From Myxococcales bacterium (GTDB taxonomy: Bacteria > Myxococcota_A > Bradymonadia > UBA7976 > UBA1532), in NCBI GenBank assembly GCA_020633555.1, contig JACKDL010000043.1, positions 1 to 41,184 of the forward strand: DNA of 41,184 nt, read 5' to 3'. Every line of letters starts with the position of its first letter. The stretch's first letter is position 1. The position numbers were made by a program, and so were the translations under genes. Of this stretch, positions 9,301 to 22,440 are shown piece after piece. The notes under the pieces were generated by a model. It worked only from the letters and a program-made list of their open reading frames with translations. It had not been told where the DNA came from and did not search any database.

Positions 9301-12191
9301 ATCTGGCGGCGCAGCGGCAGGGCGCGGCGGCCGAGGCGCTGAAGGCCGCGCGGGCCGAGGCGGCGGCGGCGCTGGAGGTGCGCGGGCGCTGGGCGGGCGA
9401 GACGGCGGTGATCACCGGCGCGGGGCCCGACAGCATCGCCGAGGCGGTGGTGGCCGAGTTGCTGGCCGGCGGGGCGCGGGTGGTGGTGACCACCAGCCGG
9501 CCCACCCGGGCGCGGCGGGCGCGCTACAAGGGCCTGTACCGGGCCCACGCAGCCCGCGGGGCCGAGCTGCACGTGGTGCCGCTGGACCAGGGCGATCTGG
9601 CCGCGGTGGACGCCTTCGTGGACTGGCTGTACAGGCCGGGCTTCGAGAGCCGCGGGGCCGCCAAGGTGCAGGTGAAGCCGGCCTGGCAGCCCACCCTGTG
9701 CTTCCCCTTCGGCGCCATGCCGGCCGAGGGTGATCCCAGCGAGTACGACGCGCGCATCGTGCGCTCGCTGACCGTGAACCTGATCGGGGTGGAGCGGCTG
9801 GTGGCGGCCCTGGGCCGCGCGGCGCAGGCCCACCACGGGCCCGCGGTGCACGCCGTGCTGCCCCTGAGCCCGAACCACGGCCAGATGGGGCGCGACGGGC
9901 TGTACGCCGAGTCGAAGGCCGCGCTCGAGGCGCTGCTGCGCAAGTGGGACGCCGAGCCCGCCTGGGCGCGGGGCACCACCCTGTGCGGCGCGCGCATCGG
10001 CTGGGTGCGCGGCACCGGGCTCATGGCGGGCCTGGACGGGGTGCACACCCACGTGGAGCGGGCGCTGGGCATCCGCACCTTCAGCCCGGCCGAGATGGCC
10101 GAGGGGCTGCTGGGCGGCTGCACGGCGGCGGCCCGGGGCGAGGCGGCCAAGCGCCCGCAGGTGCTTGATCTGACGGGCGGTTTCGGTGAGCAGGCCGGGC
10201 TGCGGCAGCTCATCGAGGGCGCCCTGGCGGCGGCCCGCGCCGAGGCGGCCCCGGCGGCCCCGGCGAGCGCCGTGGCGCGCCTGCCGTACCACGACTTCGG
10301 CTTCCCGGCGCTGCCGAGCGAGGCCGCGGCGGCGGCCCACGGCGCGCCCACGCTGGATCCCGCCGCGCAGGTGGTGATCGTGGGCTACGGCGAGGTGGGG
10401 CCCTTCGGCAACGCCCGCATCCGCTGGGCCATGGAGCGTGCGGGCGGCTCGCCTGAGCAGGCGCTGCGCGGCGAGGCGGCCCTGGAGCTGGCCTGGCTGT
10501 GCGGCCTGGTGCGCTTCGAGGACGGCCAGTGGGTGGACGCGGCCTCGGGCGAGCCCGCCGAGCTCGATGGGCTGTTCGAGCGCTACGACCTGGGCGCCAA
10601 GGTGGGCCTGCGGGCGCTGACCGCCTTCGATCCCGCCCACGAGGTGCTGTTCGACGAGGTGGTGCTGAGCGAGCCGCTGCGCTTCACGGTGCCCGACCGG
10701 GCGCAGGCGCAGGCCTTCGTGGCGCTGGATCCCGAACACACGCGGATCTTCGGTGACGCCGACGGCTGGCACGTGGTGCGTGGCGCGGGCAGCCGGGTGC
10801 GGGTGCCGCGGGCGCTGCCCCTGGACCGCAACGTGGCCGGCCAGATCCCTGATGGGTGGAGCGCCGAGCGGTTGGGGCTGGACCCGGCCATGCTGGACGG
10901 CATGGATCCCGTGGCGGTGTTCAACCTGGTGGCCACCGCCGAGGCCTTCCGCAGCGCGGGCATCGACCTGGACGTGTTCGAGCGTGAGGTTCACCCCGCG
11001 CGGGTGGGCTGCGCGCAGGGCAGCGGCATCGGCGGCATGCGCTCGCTGGCCAAGCTGTACACCGAGTCGCGGCTGACCGAGCGGCGGCAGACGGACGTGC
11101 TGCAGGAGACCCTGATCAACGTCACGGCGGCCTGGCCGGCCATGGCGCTGTACGGGGCCTACGGGCCCATGGTGAACCCGGTGGCGGCCTGCGCCACCGC
11201 CGCCGTGAGCCTGGAGGTGGGCGGCGATCTCATCCGCAGCGGCAAGGCCGACTTCGTGGTGGCAGGCGCCTTCGACGACGTGGGCCCCGAGGGCGCCCGC
11301 GGCTTCGCCGACATGAACGCCACCATCGACGTGGGCACCCTGGAGCGGCGCGGCCTGGACCTGGTGGAGGCCAGCCGGCCCTGCGACCGGCGCCGGGGCG
11401 GCTTCGTCGAGGCCCAGGGCGGCGGCACCCTGCTGCTGTGCCGGGCCGACAAGGCGCTGGCGCTGGGCCTGCCCATCTACGGCGTGCTGGGCGGGGCCTG
11501 GTCGCGCACCGACGGCCTGCAGCGCTCGGTGCCCGCGCCCGGGCCGGGCCTGCTGAGCATCGGGGCCGGCGGGATGAAGTCGCCCCTGGCCCAGGCGCTG
11601 GCGGCGGTGGGGCTGGGCCCCGACGACGTGGCCTTCGCGTCGATCCACGGCACCAGCACCGACGCCAACGACGTGAACGAGACCCAGCTCCACGCCGATC
11701 TGGCGGCAGCCCTGGGGCGGCGCCCCGGCCACCCGCTGGCCATCGTGGCCCAGAAGGCCCTGACGGGGCACAGCAAGGGCGGCGCGGCGGCCTGGCAGAC
11801 CGTGGGCGCCCTGCAGGCCATGGCCGAGGGGGTCATCCCCGGCATGCCCAACCTGGAGGATCCCGATCCCAAGCTGGCGGGCCACGCGGCGCTGGCATAC
11901 CCCGACCGGCCCATCGTGGCGGGGCCGGGCAAGCTGAAGGCCGCGCTGGTGACCAGCCTGGGCTTCGGCCACGTGGGCGCTGCGGTGCTGGTGGCCCACC
12001 CCGACGTGCTGCTGGCGGGGCTGCCCGCCGACGTGCGGCAGGCCTACGCGGCCCGGCGCGCCGCCCGCGAGGCGTGGCGGGTGCAGGCCGAGCAGGCGGT
12101 GCGCCTGGGCGAGCGGCCCGCCTGCGCCGTGCGCCTGCCCGACGACCGGGACGTGAACGCCCTGCTGCTGGAGGAGGGCGCGGCGTGCTGA
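3333..12191 (+). CDS. fas: Type I fatty acid synthase, single chain (AT-ER-DH-MPT-ACP-KR-KS)
   Basis: Cytosolic multifunctional FAS of about 2952 residues, the length class of mycobacterial FAS-I. Domains in order: acetyltransferase with GHSQG (Ser207); FMN enoyl reductase from ~480 with FLPGMTPTT, VEGGRAGGHHG and AVGGGVGDG; hot-dog dehydratase with GDLNPIHSDP (~1222-1231); malonyl/palmitoyl transferase with GHSVGEYSALS (Ser1422); Ala/Pro/Glu linker ~1688-1721; carrier domain with LLGGNSARRNQ (Ser1762 is the expected phosphopantetheine site, matching GGKS in fungal FAS); ketoreductase with VITGAG and YAESK (Tyr2191, Lys2195); ketosynthase with AACATA (Cys2620), SIHGTSTD (His2772), QKALTGHSKGG (Lys2808, His2813). 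There is no C-terminal phosphopantetheinyl transferase; that activity is the next gene. GTG 3333 is preferred because AGGAAGAGG (3318-3326) precedes it. An in-frame ATG at 3165 would add 56 residues that look unlike the family and begins within the palindromes. Confidence 0.95.
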   Translation: MVASRGEWVQPGGWPGVRVLVPADEAGVVRALWAAVPGGLDEAAAGAAFLRAVTGQVADTTRLSLAEQLGLLDHPAPAPASAFAQAAFAGELTVAVSFGGQAQAWIEELAGLWALPEARPVIEAAADALADELAGPARLMGLHPFGLEVRRWIEDPSSRPPAAALADGPVSQPMIFVTQMAQLAAQRRLGLASEAIDQWADVATGHSQGIVSALVAAEGHGPERLAARTAQVARLLMWQGIEMQVSWGRGPSDAPMVAVSGWDRARLAAHLKGLDAGITLTNTADRFVVSGTPAAVAQLQVRIAQTVAKAEAANAKSLGLQEPAPVVEPLATSAPFHSRWMADAVRPIQAHAARLGLRFDPAALQIPVLRYEDGQPWDGTPDLFESMCLHPVDWQTTCRALAARKVTHVVDLGPGGGVAALAGLNLAGQGVRVVAAAERNGQATLSAADPAAFATPATWASLAPVAERGEGGLKLRNRFTALTGCPPVFLPGMTPTTADTPIIVAAANAGLFAELAGGGQPTEAILRKRAARLREQLAPGAGYVFNALYLDPYLWGLHLGRDKLVLRLKAEGHPIDGVTVSAGLPPVDEAVALLAEWRAAGITRNSFKAGSDAQIEHVLRIADADGGDVILQVEGGRAGGHHGFHDLEGMLLRWYARIRRRPNVVLAVGGGVGDGARVKALLDGTWAQAHDRPVMPVDAVFVGTVAMACAEAETAPAVKRALAAAQGSPKLLGRGQVDGAVRSGRSGLGADIHYLDNHAGRVAALLDEVAGNPQAAAARHAEIAAALAPTAKPWFGPLDGTYRALLDRLVDLMALGRGGEFEDGVWLAADHRARFGDTLRRALQRCECAGPLPTNADLDDPRAAVQRAAQRCPALDSRRVLLEDQRWFVESVCKRPGKPVPFVPVIDGDVHRWFTRDALWQSHDPRFDAEGVLVIPGPTAVAGIDRVDEPVAELFTRLMAPAIQGAPQRAGHTEDPVATAHAADTVTWAGATVLNPVPAALAAGAGLRQAGQGARLRLTHRDPQGGEHGLALDLAVDADRGRVAAPGAAAELRRFYRGLLPQRLVVDAAQVAAYRRATRDHGPQVPLQILFAAALPALLRAVLDEAVGADPLSLLHAESVVRREGPLAAAEVAVHLDGVTAVDGPGGRQIRAWATARQGDAVVGRLEQVFLVRRAEGQAPAGDLFEAVTVDHGTPLARPRRVLDHAVLYAPVDMAAFAVASGDLNPIHSDPALAALAGLPAPIVHGQWTAAAAGALLGSLQAVRARFLAPVALGAKLTVTADVVARFEGAEVIDVTVADERGPVVALTAHRAAPPTAVVCPGQGCQTQGMGQKARERSPAADAVWRRADAHTLATHGFSLVEVVRDNPKALVVKGEWVRHPEGVLHVTQFTQVALTVLAVAGVAELREAGAMPPDALFCGHSVGEYSALSAMTEVLPLEALIDVVYHRGLTMQHFVPRDAEGRSDYGMGVIRPNLAGLSEAQALALVEAVRVEADAPIYVVNHNVRGRQYSVAGHLRGLAALATKLPPKAWVPLVGIDVPFHSPLLADGVPAFRETLERCIPHDLAMDSLVGRYVPNLVARPFELTADFVDAVVAVTGHPLDALRADPAAHGRALLIELLAWQFASPVRWIETMDLLIAQVDRVVEIGPAAAPVLGRMFQSTLRGGAGHLEILHAAAEPDRVIGTGPEVDEEPEAEVEAPAAPVTQAAPVAQAVAPVAQAEIEDAAFTVDDALRALVALQLGQPLAAADGERSLDELLGGNSARRNQVLLDLGQEFGVGAMDGAHEQPLGALAQAVAQATRGRYKHPGAYLKAAQDAALKGLGSSRKKAEAELERRYGLPAGRRAAVLTVLAAEGGSLAEAVATYGRRVGRTFAEVQAGAAAGGGAGAVGGEATEVAQGRWRALARAALAAGGLDPTLLDRPAPEVAAEPEAEAGADVFDPAKHVAFTAAEHWARADALRLAFALDRGEAVDLSPLVRLASPALLAVLDDLAAQRQGAAAEALKAARAEAAAALEVRGRWAGETAVITGAGPDSIAEAVVAELLAGGARVVVTTSRPTRARRARYKGLYRAHAARGAELHVVPLDQGDLAAVDAFVDWLYRPGFESRGAAKVQVKPAWQPTLCFPFGAMPAEGDPSEYDARIVRSLTVNLIGVERLVAALGRAAQAHHGPAVHAVLPLSPNHGQMGRDGLYAESKAALEALLRKWDAEPAWARGTTLCGARIGWVRGTGLMAGLDGVHTHVERALGIRTFSPAEMAEGLLGGCTAAARGEAAKRPQVLDLTGGFGEQAGLRQLIEGALAAARAEAAPAAPASAVARLPYHDFGFPALPSEAAAAAHGAPTLDPAAQVVIVGYGEVGPFGNARIRWAMERAGGSPEQALRGEAALELAWLCGLVRFEDGQWVDAASGEPAELDGLFERYDLGAKVGLRALTAFDPAHEVLFDEVVLSEPLRFTVPDRAQAQAFVALDPEHTRIFGDADGWHVVRGAGSRVRVPRALPLDRNVAGQIPDGWSAERLGLDPAMLDGMDPVAVFNLVATAEAFRSAGIDLDVFEREVHPARVGCAQGSGIGGMRSLAKLYTESRLTERRQTDVLQETLINVTAAWPAMALYGAYGPMVNPVAACATAAVSLEVGGDLIRSGKADFVVAGAFDDVGPEGARGFADMNATIDVGTLERRGLDLVEASRPCDRRRGGFVEAQGGGTLLLCRADKALALGLPIYGVLGGAWSRTDGLQRSVPAPGPGLLSIGAGGMKSPLAQALAAVGLGPDDVAFASIHGTSTDANDVNETQLHADLAAALGRRPGHPLAIVAQKALTGHSKGGAAAWQTVGALQAMAEGVIPGMPNLEDPDPKLAGHAALAYPDRPIVAGPGKLKAALVTSLGFGHVGAAVLVAHPDVLLAGLPADVRQAYAARRAAREAWRVQAEQAVRLGERPACAVRLPDDRDVNALLLEEGAAC

Positions 12192-12583
12192 TCGGCCTGG
12201 GCATGGATCTGGCGGCGGTGGGCTTCTGGCGGGCGGCCCTGGCCAACCCGGCCACGGCGGCCATCGAGGGGACCTTCACGGCGGCGGAGCGGGCCTATGC
12301 CCAGAGCACCGCCGGCGACCCCGCCGAGCACCTGGCGGCGCGCTTCGCCGCCAAGGAGGCCTTCATCAAGGCCCTGGGCGCCGCCCGGCGCCCAGGGCCG
12401 CCCCTGACCGGGCGGCTGGACCCGCGCACCGTGGAAGTGGTGCGCGACCCCCATGGCCGGCCCGCGCTGGCTTTGCACGGCGAGGCCCAGGCCATCGCCG
12501 ACGCCCTGGGCGTTCGCCGCACCTGGGTGAGCCTGACCCACACCGAGGGCACGGCCGGCGCCGTGGTGGCCCTGGAGGGATGA
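12185..12583 (+). CDS. acpS: Holo-[acyl-carrier-protein] synthase
   Basis: A 132-residue AcpS-type 4'-phosphopantetheinyl transferase, which transfers phosphopantetheine from CoA to the carrier Ser of the FAS just upstream. Seen: N-terminal LIGLGMDLAAV with the Mg-binding Asp, FTAAERAYA, the hallmark ARFAAKEAFIKALG, and C-terminal VSLTHTEGTAGAVVALE. The GTG start overlaps the FAS stop by 7 bp and has GGAGGAGGG at 12170-12178 inside the FAS coding end, so translation is probably coupled. Length is normal for AcpS. The fas-acpS order is the same as in Mycobacterium, where FAS-I also lacks its own transferase domain. Confidence 0.93.
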   Translation: MLIGLGMDLAAVGFWRAALANPATAAIEGTFTAAERAYAQSTAGDPAEHLAARFAAKEAFIKALGAARRPGPPLTGRLDPRTVEVVRDPHGRPALALHGEAQAIADALGVRRTWVSLTHTEGTAGAVVALEG

Positions 12584-12585
12584 AG

Positions 12586-17724
<5,139 letters not shown>

Positions 17725-17757
17725 CAGCGCCGGGCGAGGGCCGGCACACTCGGGGGC

Positions 17758-19207
17758 GTGCGCGCCCTCCACCTCAACCTCGCCCTCCTCCCGCTGCTCG
17801 CCGCCTGCTCGGTGGCGCTGGAGCTGGACCCCCCGCCCCAACAGGTGGGGCGCGAGTTCGGCGCCGCCGACGAGGGGGCGCCCGACGCCCGGATGTTCGA
17901 CTTCAAGCCCCCCGACTTCGGGGTCCGCGACGCCTTCCGCATCGACGTGGGGGTGGCCGACGACGGGCCCGAGGACGCGGCGACGCCGGCGGACGCGGCA
18001 GGCCCCTGCGCCCACTGCACGAACCCGCAGGGCACGGTGCGCTGCGTGGGCGGCGCCTGCGTCCCGGTGTGCGATCCGGGCGCGGCCGACCTGGACGGCG
18101 ATCCCGACAACGGCTGCGAGACCCGGGTGCTGGCGGGCGACTGGTGCGGCCCCGATCTGGTCTTGCCCGACGCGGTGACCGTGGTGGTCGAGGATCTGAC
18201 CCTGTGCCCCTTCGACGGCCGCGCCGAGTCCGGCGCGCTGCGGATCCAGGCGGGCCGCATTGAGGTGCGCGGCACCGTGGATGGCCGCGGCAAGGGGCAC
18301 CCCGGCGGCGGCGGCGGCGGTGGGGGCTCGGGGGGTCAGCTCAACGGGCGCGGCGGCCAGGCCGGCGCCGGCGGGGCGCTGCCCAACGCCGAGCCAGGGG
18401 CCGACGGCGCCGGGCCGGTGGCCGGTGGGAGCTGCGGGGGCGACGGCGGGCGTGGGGGCCGCGGCGGTGGCCCGGCGGGGGGCGAGCCCGGCGACGGCGG
18501 GGCGGGCGGCCGCAGGGATGGCCGCTGCGCCCAGGACGGCGGCCCCGGTGATCCCGGCGCACAGGGCGGCGCGGCGGTGTACCTGAGCGCGCCCCAGGCC
18601 GACGACGACCTGACCGTGCACCGAGGCTCGGGCGGTGGCGGTGGCGGCGGTGGCGGTGGGTGTCAGCCCCAGTCGTGGGGCGTCTGCGGCTGCCCCGGCA
18701 CCGAGGGCGCCTCGGGCCCCGGGGGCGGCGGCGGCGCCGCAGGCAGCCCGGGCGGTGCGCTGGTGGTGCTGCGGGCCGAGGTCGAGCTGCGGGTGTCGGG
18801 CGAGATCCAGGTGGACGGCCTGGCGGGGGTGGGCGCCGACGGCGGCGCGGCGGCGCGGGCTCGCAGGTCACCGGCTGTGACGGGCGCGCCGGCGAGGCTG
18901 GCGGCGACGGCGGCGCGGGGTCGGGGGGCGCGGCCGCGGCGGCCCCGGCGGTGCGCTGGTGGCGGTGTGCAACACCAATGAGGTGCGGGGCCCGGCGGGC
19001 GCGGGCGGGCGGGGCGGTGCCGGCGCGGGCGGGGGCGTCCTGCTGGCGGCGCCGCAGGTGGTGCTCACGGGCACCGTGTCCACCGTGGGCGGCGAGGACC
19101 CCGAGGGCGGTGGGACGGTGACCGTGCTGCACTGCGGCCCTCCGCGGGGGGCCGATCTCATCGAAGCCGGCCGGGTGCGCGTCGGGTCGCTCCAGGGCTG
19201 CCCCTGA
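17758..19207 (+). pseudogene. Glycine-rich lipoprotein, frame broken by two apparent 1-base deletions
   Basis: GTG start 33 bp after the carboxylase stop. It encodes a lipoprotein signal peptide ending LLAAC, a Pro/Asp-rich tether, a small Cys segment (CAHCTNPQGTVRC), then a long Gly-rich region with GGGGGGGG tracts and beta-strand blocks such as LVVLRAEVELRVSG. The first frame runs to a stop at 18981, but sense is lost after VGADGG (about 18848). It resumes in a second frame as AGSQVTGCDGRAGEAGGDGG, and then after a G6 run (18923-18928) in a third frame as GGALVAVCNTNEVRG, ending at 19207. Two missing bases would give an intact protein of 483 residues (1450+2 bp is a multiple of three). Exported surface protein of unknown function; assembly error is as likely as true decay. 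Confidence 0.65.
18631..18660 (+). repeat. GGC/GGT microsatellite within the Gly-rich gene
   Basis: About thirty bases built of GGC and GGT triplets encode a poly-Gly tract. Being triplet-based, it changes length without changing frame. The apparent frame breaks in this gene lie elsewhere, near 18848 and 18923-18928. Confidence 0.7.
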
Positions 19208-19532
19208 GGGCTACCGGCGCCCCTCGCGGTGCAACCACACCACGCAGGGCTGGGCGCCGCACGTCATCGCCAGGGCGCCCGAGGTGCGAGCGAACGTGCC
19301 GGGCGTCGCGCGCAAGAGCCTGTTCGACGTCATCGATGACCTGGAGGGGGGCCGGCTGGTGCAGGTGCTGCCGGCCTACCGCAGCGGCGTGCCGGCGATC
19401 CACGCGGTGTTCCCGGGTCGGCGCTACCTCCCGGCACGGGTCCGGGTGCTGGACGCGGCGCTGAGTCAGGCGTTCTCGGCCCGGGCCGAGCGCTACGCCA
19501 CCTGGCTGGCGCGCGCAGGGACACGCGCCTGA
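19203..19532 (+). pseudogene. LysR-type regulator C-terminal remnant
   Basis: An open frame whose translation contains LEGGRLVQVLPAYRSG, then HAVFPGRRYLPARVRVLDA. This is the characteristic end of the LysR substrate-binding domain (…GrLvrvLpdy…vyPsrr.lpprvRafidfl). No helix-turn-helix or first lobe precedes it: upstream sequence belongs to the Gly-rich lipoprotein, so only roughly the last 100 residues of a ~300-residue regulator remain. An ATG-less start, no clear RBS and the truncation argue for a remnant. It may mark an old deletion or rearrangement between 19207 and 19290. Little else occupies 19208-19598. Confidence 0.6.
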
Positions 19533-19598
19533 ACGACTGGGTGCAACGGGCCGGTGAGGCGTGGCATCTTCCCGCCTTTCCGAGCCCGGAGGTCCGAC

Positions 19599-20309
19599 AT
19601 GGCGGCGCCGATCACCCTGTACCAGTTCGAACTCTGCCCCTTCTGCCACAAGGTGAAGGCGGGGCTGGAGGTCAAGGGCCTGGCCTACGACAAGATCGAG
19701 GTCAACCCCATGAACAAGAAGGAGCTGCCGCCGGGCCTGCCCGAGGACGCGCCCAAGAAGGTGCCGGTGATCAAGTTCGCCGACGGCGAGCTGGTGTACG
19801 ACAGCACCGACATCCTGCACGCGCTCGAGGCCAAGCACCCCGAGCGGCCCTTCACCCCCGCCGACGCCGCCCGCAAGGCCCGCAGCGACGAGGTCGAGGC
19901 CTGGGTGGACGACACCTTCGCGCAGGCGCTGCCGACGGTGATCTACGGCACCTGGGGCGAGGCCGTGACGGCCGCTCAGGTCACCGCGCGCACCAGCAAC
20001 TTCGGCTTCGTGCAGAACATCGGCGTCCGCGCCGGCGGCTCGCTGATCATGCACCAGATCTCGAAGCGGATTCTGAAGCGCAACGGCCGCGGCCCCAAGG
20101 ACGGCCGGGCCTGGGTGCGCGAGGAGGTGGAGCGCTTCGAGGGCTGGCTGGGCAGCGACGCCTTCATCGGCGGCGAGGATCCCAGCCTGGGCGACGTGGC
20201 CATGCATGGGGCGCTGACCTGCGTGCAGGACTTCCCCATCTTCGCCGAGCTGATGCAGCGCCCCGCCCTGAAGGGCTGGTACGACCGGGTGCAGGCCCGC
20301 CGGGGCTGA
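19599..20309 (+). CDS. Glutathione S-transferase-like protein with N-terminal CPFC thioredoxin fold
   Basis: A 236-residue soluble protein. The N-terminal thioredoxin-fold domain (~1-80) has the glutaredoxin-like motif FELCPFCHKVK and the cis-Pro segment KKVPVIKFADG, then DSTDILHAL. The C-terminal all-helical GST domain (~90-235) ends FIGGEDPSLGDVAMHG, where the conserved N-capping Asp motif of GSTs is seen. The CPFC site resembles mitochondrial prostaglandin E synthase 2-type GSTs, so a thiol transfer or reductase role is possible; substrate unknown. The ATG is preceded by GGAGG with a 7-base spacer. An in-frame upstream extension exists but is not needed for the fold. Confidence 0.88.
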   Translation: MAAPITLYQFELCPFCHKVKAGLEVKGLAYDKIEVNPMNKKELPPGLPEDAPKKVPVIKFADGELVYDSTDILHALEAKHPERPFTPADAARKARSDEVEAWVDDTFAQALPTVIYGTWGEAVTAAQVTARTSNFGFVQNIGVRAGGSLIMHQISKRILKRNGRGPKDGRAWVREEVERFEGWLGSDAFIGGEDPSLGDVAMHGALTCVQDFPIFAELMQRPALKGWYDRVQARRG

Positions 20310-20371
20310 GCGCGCGGGTCGCCTGGAGGGCGTGGGTTCGGCTACGGTGCCCGGCACCGGAGGATCCGAGC

Positions 20372-22339
20372 ATGCGCACCCGAACCCGCCGCCTGGCGCT
20401 GGGGCTCGCCGCCCTTGCGCTGTGGGCCTGCGACGACAGCTCGCCGGCCGACGCACCCTCGCCGGACGCCGCGCCGGTCAGCGACCTGGCCCCCGACCGC
20501 GTCATCCACGATGGCGCGCCCGATCCCGAGCCGGAGCGCGACGCGGGCCCACCCGGCTGCGCCACGACCCAGCGCTGGGCGGAGGGCTCCCCCGAGATCG
20601 AGCTGTGGCCCGATCCCACCCTGCTGGTGGCCGACGACGCCACCGCGACGGGCTGGCGCCTTGACCCCGATCCCGCCCGCACCGAGTGGATCGCGGCGGC
20701 CCCGCGGCTGGTCACCGACACCCTGCAGGACCTGAGCAAGCTCAACGGCTTCGCCCGCTCGGGCGGGGTCATCTTCCGCTTCGACGGGCCGGTGCAGGGT
20801 GTCCCTTCAGGCTGGGAGGCCACCACCGCCGAGGGGGCCGCGGCGGTGCTCCTGGATCTGAGCCAGGATCCCCCGGCCCAGGTGCCCTTCGAGCTGGAGA
20901 CCGGCGAGGAGGGCGCCACCGCCATCCTGGTGCCCATGGTGCCGCTCAAGCCGGGCGTCGAGTACGCCGCGATCCTCGGCCCCGCCATCACCGGCGCCGA
21001 CGGGGGTTGCGTGGCCGCCGCGCCCGACCTGACGGCGGCCCTGGATCACGACGACGAGGGCCGCCTGAGCGCCCACTGGCGGCAGGCCATCGAGCGCGGC
21101 GTGGCCCAGATGGGGTGGTCGAATGGCTCGGTGGTGGCGGCCACGGCCTTCGTCACCCAGGATGCCCGCGCGCCCATCGTGGCGGCGGCCCAGGCCATCG
21201 CGCAGGCCGAGTACACCTGGCTCGAAGCGCCCGCCTGCGAGTTGGCCGGCGACCTGCGCCGCTGCGAGGCGGCCTTCCTGGCCTGGGACTACCGCGACGA
21301 CCGCGCCATCTTCACCGCCGAGGCGCAGCCCGAGCCCTGGCGCATCCCCGTGACGCTCTGGCTGCCGCCCGCCGACGTGCCGGGGCCGTACCCGGTGCTC
21401 ATCTACGGGCACGGCATCGCCTCCCGCCGCGGGGAGGGGGGCCGGGCGGGTCGCCTGCTGGCCCCCCACGGCTTCGCGGTGCTGGCCACCGACGCGCTGC
21501 GCCACGGGGATCACCCGACGGCCACCGCCGAGTCCGATGGCGCCGCGGCCCTGGACTTCCTGGGGGTCGACCTGGCCAACCTGCGGGTGGACGGGCTGGC
21601 CCTGCGCGGCCACTTCAACCAGACGGCGCTCGAGAAACTCCAGCTCATCGAGCTGGCGCGCCAGGCCCCCGATCTGGACGGCGACGGCACCCCCGAGCTG
21701 GATCCCACCCGGGTGGTGTACTGGGGCATCAGCCTGGGCGGCATGTACGGCGCTCCCACCGCGGCGCTGGCCGACGGCCTGGGCGCAGCGGTGCTGTCGG
21801 TGGCGGGCGGCCGGCTCATGGCCTTCGCCACCGAGACCGAGCAGGTGGCCCCGCTGCTGCCCGGCATTCGCAACCTGGCGGGGGGCGAGGGCCCGCTGCA
21901 GCGCCACCTGACCGTGCTGCAGACCCTGGTGGACGGGGGCGATCCGGCGGTGTGGGGCGCCCACATCCTGGCCGACCGGGTGCGGGGCGAGCCCTTCCCG
22001 CTGCTGATGCCGGTGGTGCTGGAGGACCAGGTGGTGCCGCCGCTGACGAACCGGGCGCTGGGCCGGGCCATGGGCCTGCCCCATATGGCCCCGGTGGCCC
22101 GCCCCGTGGACGGCCTGCAGGTGGTCCAGGGTCCCCTGCGCGACAACCTGCGGGGGCTGACGGCGGGCTACTTCCAGCACGACCGCCAGGGGGATCCGCC
22201 CGAGACGGCCACCCACAACGGGGCGCCCACCGGGCTGCAGGGCGCGCTGCAGGTCGAGGCCTTCTGGACGGGCTGGCTGGAGGGCGCGCCCGTCATCATC
22301 GACCCCTATGCCGAGCTGGGCACGCCCCCGCTGGACTGA
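20372..22339 (+). CDS. Alpha/beta-hydrolase lipoprotein (extracellular lipase/esterase-like)
   Basis: A 655-residue exported lipoprotein: signal peptide ending ALWAC, so the lipidated Cys is followed by DD, then a Pro/Asp-rich tether (~25-60). The region ~60-330 resembles the N-terminal part of large bacterial lipases, with a 'LVPMVPLKPGVEYAAIL' type segment. The C-terminal alpha/beta-hydrolase domain begins PVLIYGHGIASRRGEGG (oxyanion region). Its nucleophile elbow is GISLGG (Ser454), within YWGISLGGMYGAP. The final His may lie in FQHDRQG near the C-terminus. Probably an outer-membrane-associated hydrolase acting on lipids or esters; substrate not deducible. ATG 20372 has GGAGG at 20359-20363. 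Confidence 0.85.
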   Translation: MRTRTRRLALGLAALALWACDDSSPADAPSPDAAPVSDLAPDRVIHDGAPDPEPERDAGPPGCATTQRWAEGSPEIELWPDPTLLVADDATATGWRLDPDPARTEWIAAAPRLVTDTLQDLSKLNGFARSGGVIFRFDGPVQGVPSGWEATTAEGAAAVLLDLSQDPPAQVPFELETGEEGATAILVPMVPLKPGVEYAAILGPAITGADGGCVAAAPDLTAALDHDDEGRLSAHWRQAIERGVAQMGWSNGSVVAATAFVTQDARAPIVAAAQAIAQAEYTWLEAPACELAGDLRRCEAAFLAWDYRDDRAIFTAEAQPEPWRIPVTLWLPPADVPGPYPVLIYGHGIASRRGEGGRAGRLLAPHGFAVLATDALRHGDHPTATAESDGAAALDFLGVDLANLRVDGLALRGHFNQTALEKLQLIELARQAPDLDGDGTPELDPTRVVYWGISLGGMYGAPTAALADGLGAAVLSVAGGRLMAFATETEQVAPLLPGIRNLAGGEGPLQRHLTVLQTLVDGGDPAVWGAHILADRVRGEPFPLLMPVVLEDQVVPPLTNRALGRAMGLPHMAPVARPVDGLQVVQGPLRDNLRGLTAGYFQHDRQGDPPETATHNGAPTGLQGALQVEAFWTGWLEGAPVIIDPYAELGTPPLD

Positions 22340-22440
22340 CCGCTCCGGCGGGCCCGGTCGATTTTGGCGCGACACGGCCCGCGCGCTGCCGATGGGATCG
22401 GTGGGTGCCCGACGCGCCCACTGATGCCCCGGGAGTTGCT

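Noticed and set aside
5028..11999. A 2323-codon open frame antisense to the fatty acid synthase
   Set aside because: Translation is His/Arg/Gln/Gly-rich with no recognisable domain. At this GC content the strand opposite a long real gene rarely contains stops, and the sense strand carries complete catalytic motifs.
3333..12191. Reading the giant synthase as a modular polyketide or PUFA synthase
   Set aside because: Domain order AT-ER-DH-MPT-ACP-KR-KS, the GGNS carrier site and the FMN-type enoyl reductase are those of FAS-I; PKS and PUFA synthases begin with KS and have DSL/DSI-type carrier sites.
18631..18660. GGN microsatellite as a phase-variation switch
   Set aside because: The unit is a triplet, so slippage changes Gly number but not frame; the frame breaks lie elsewhere in the gene.
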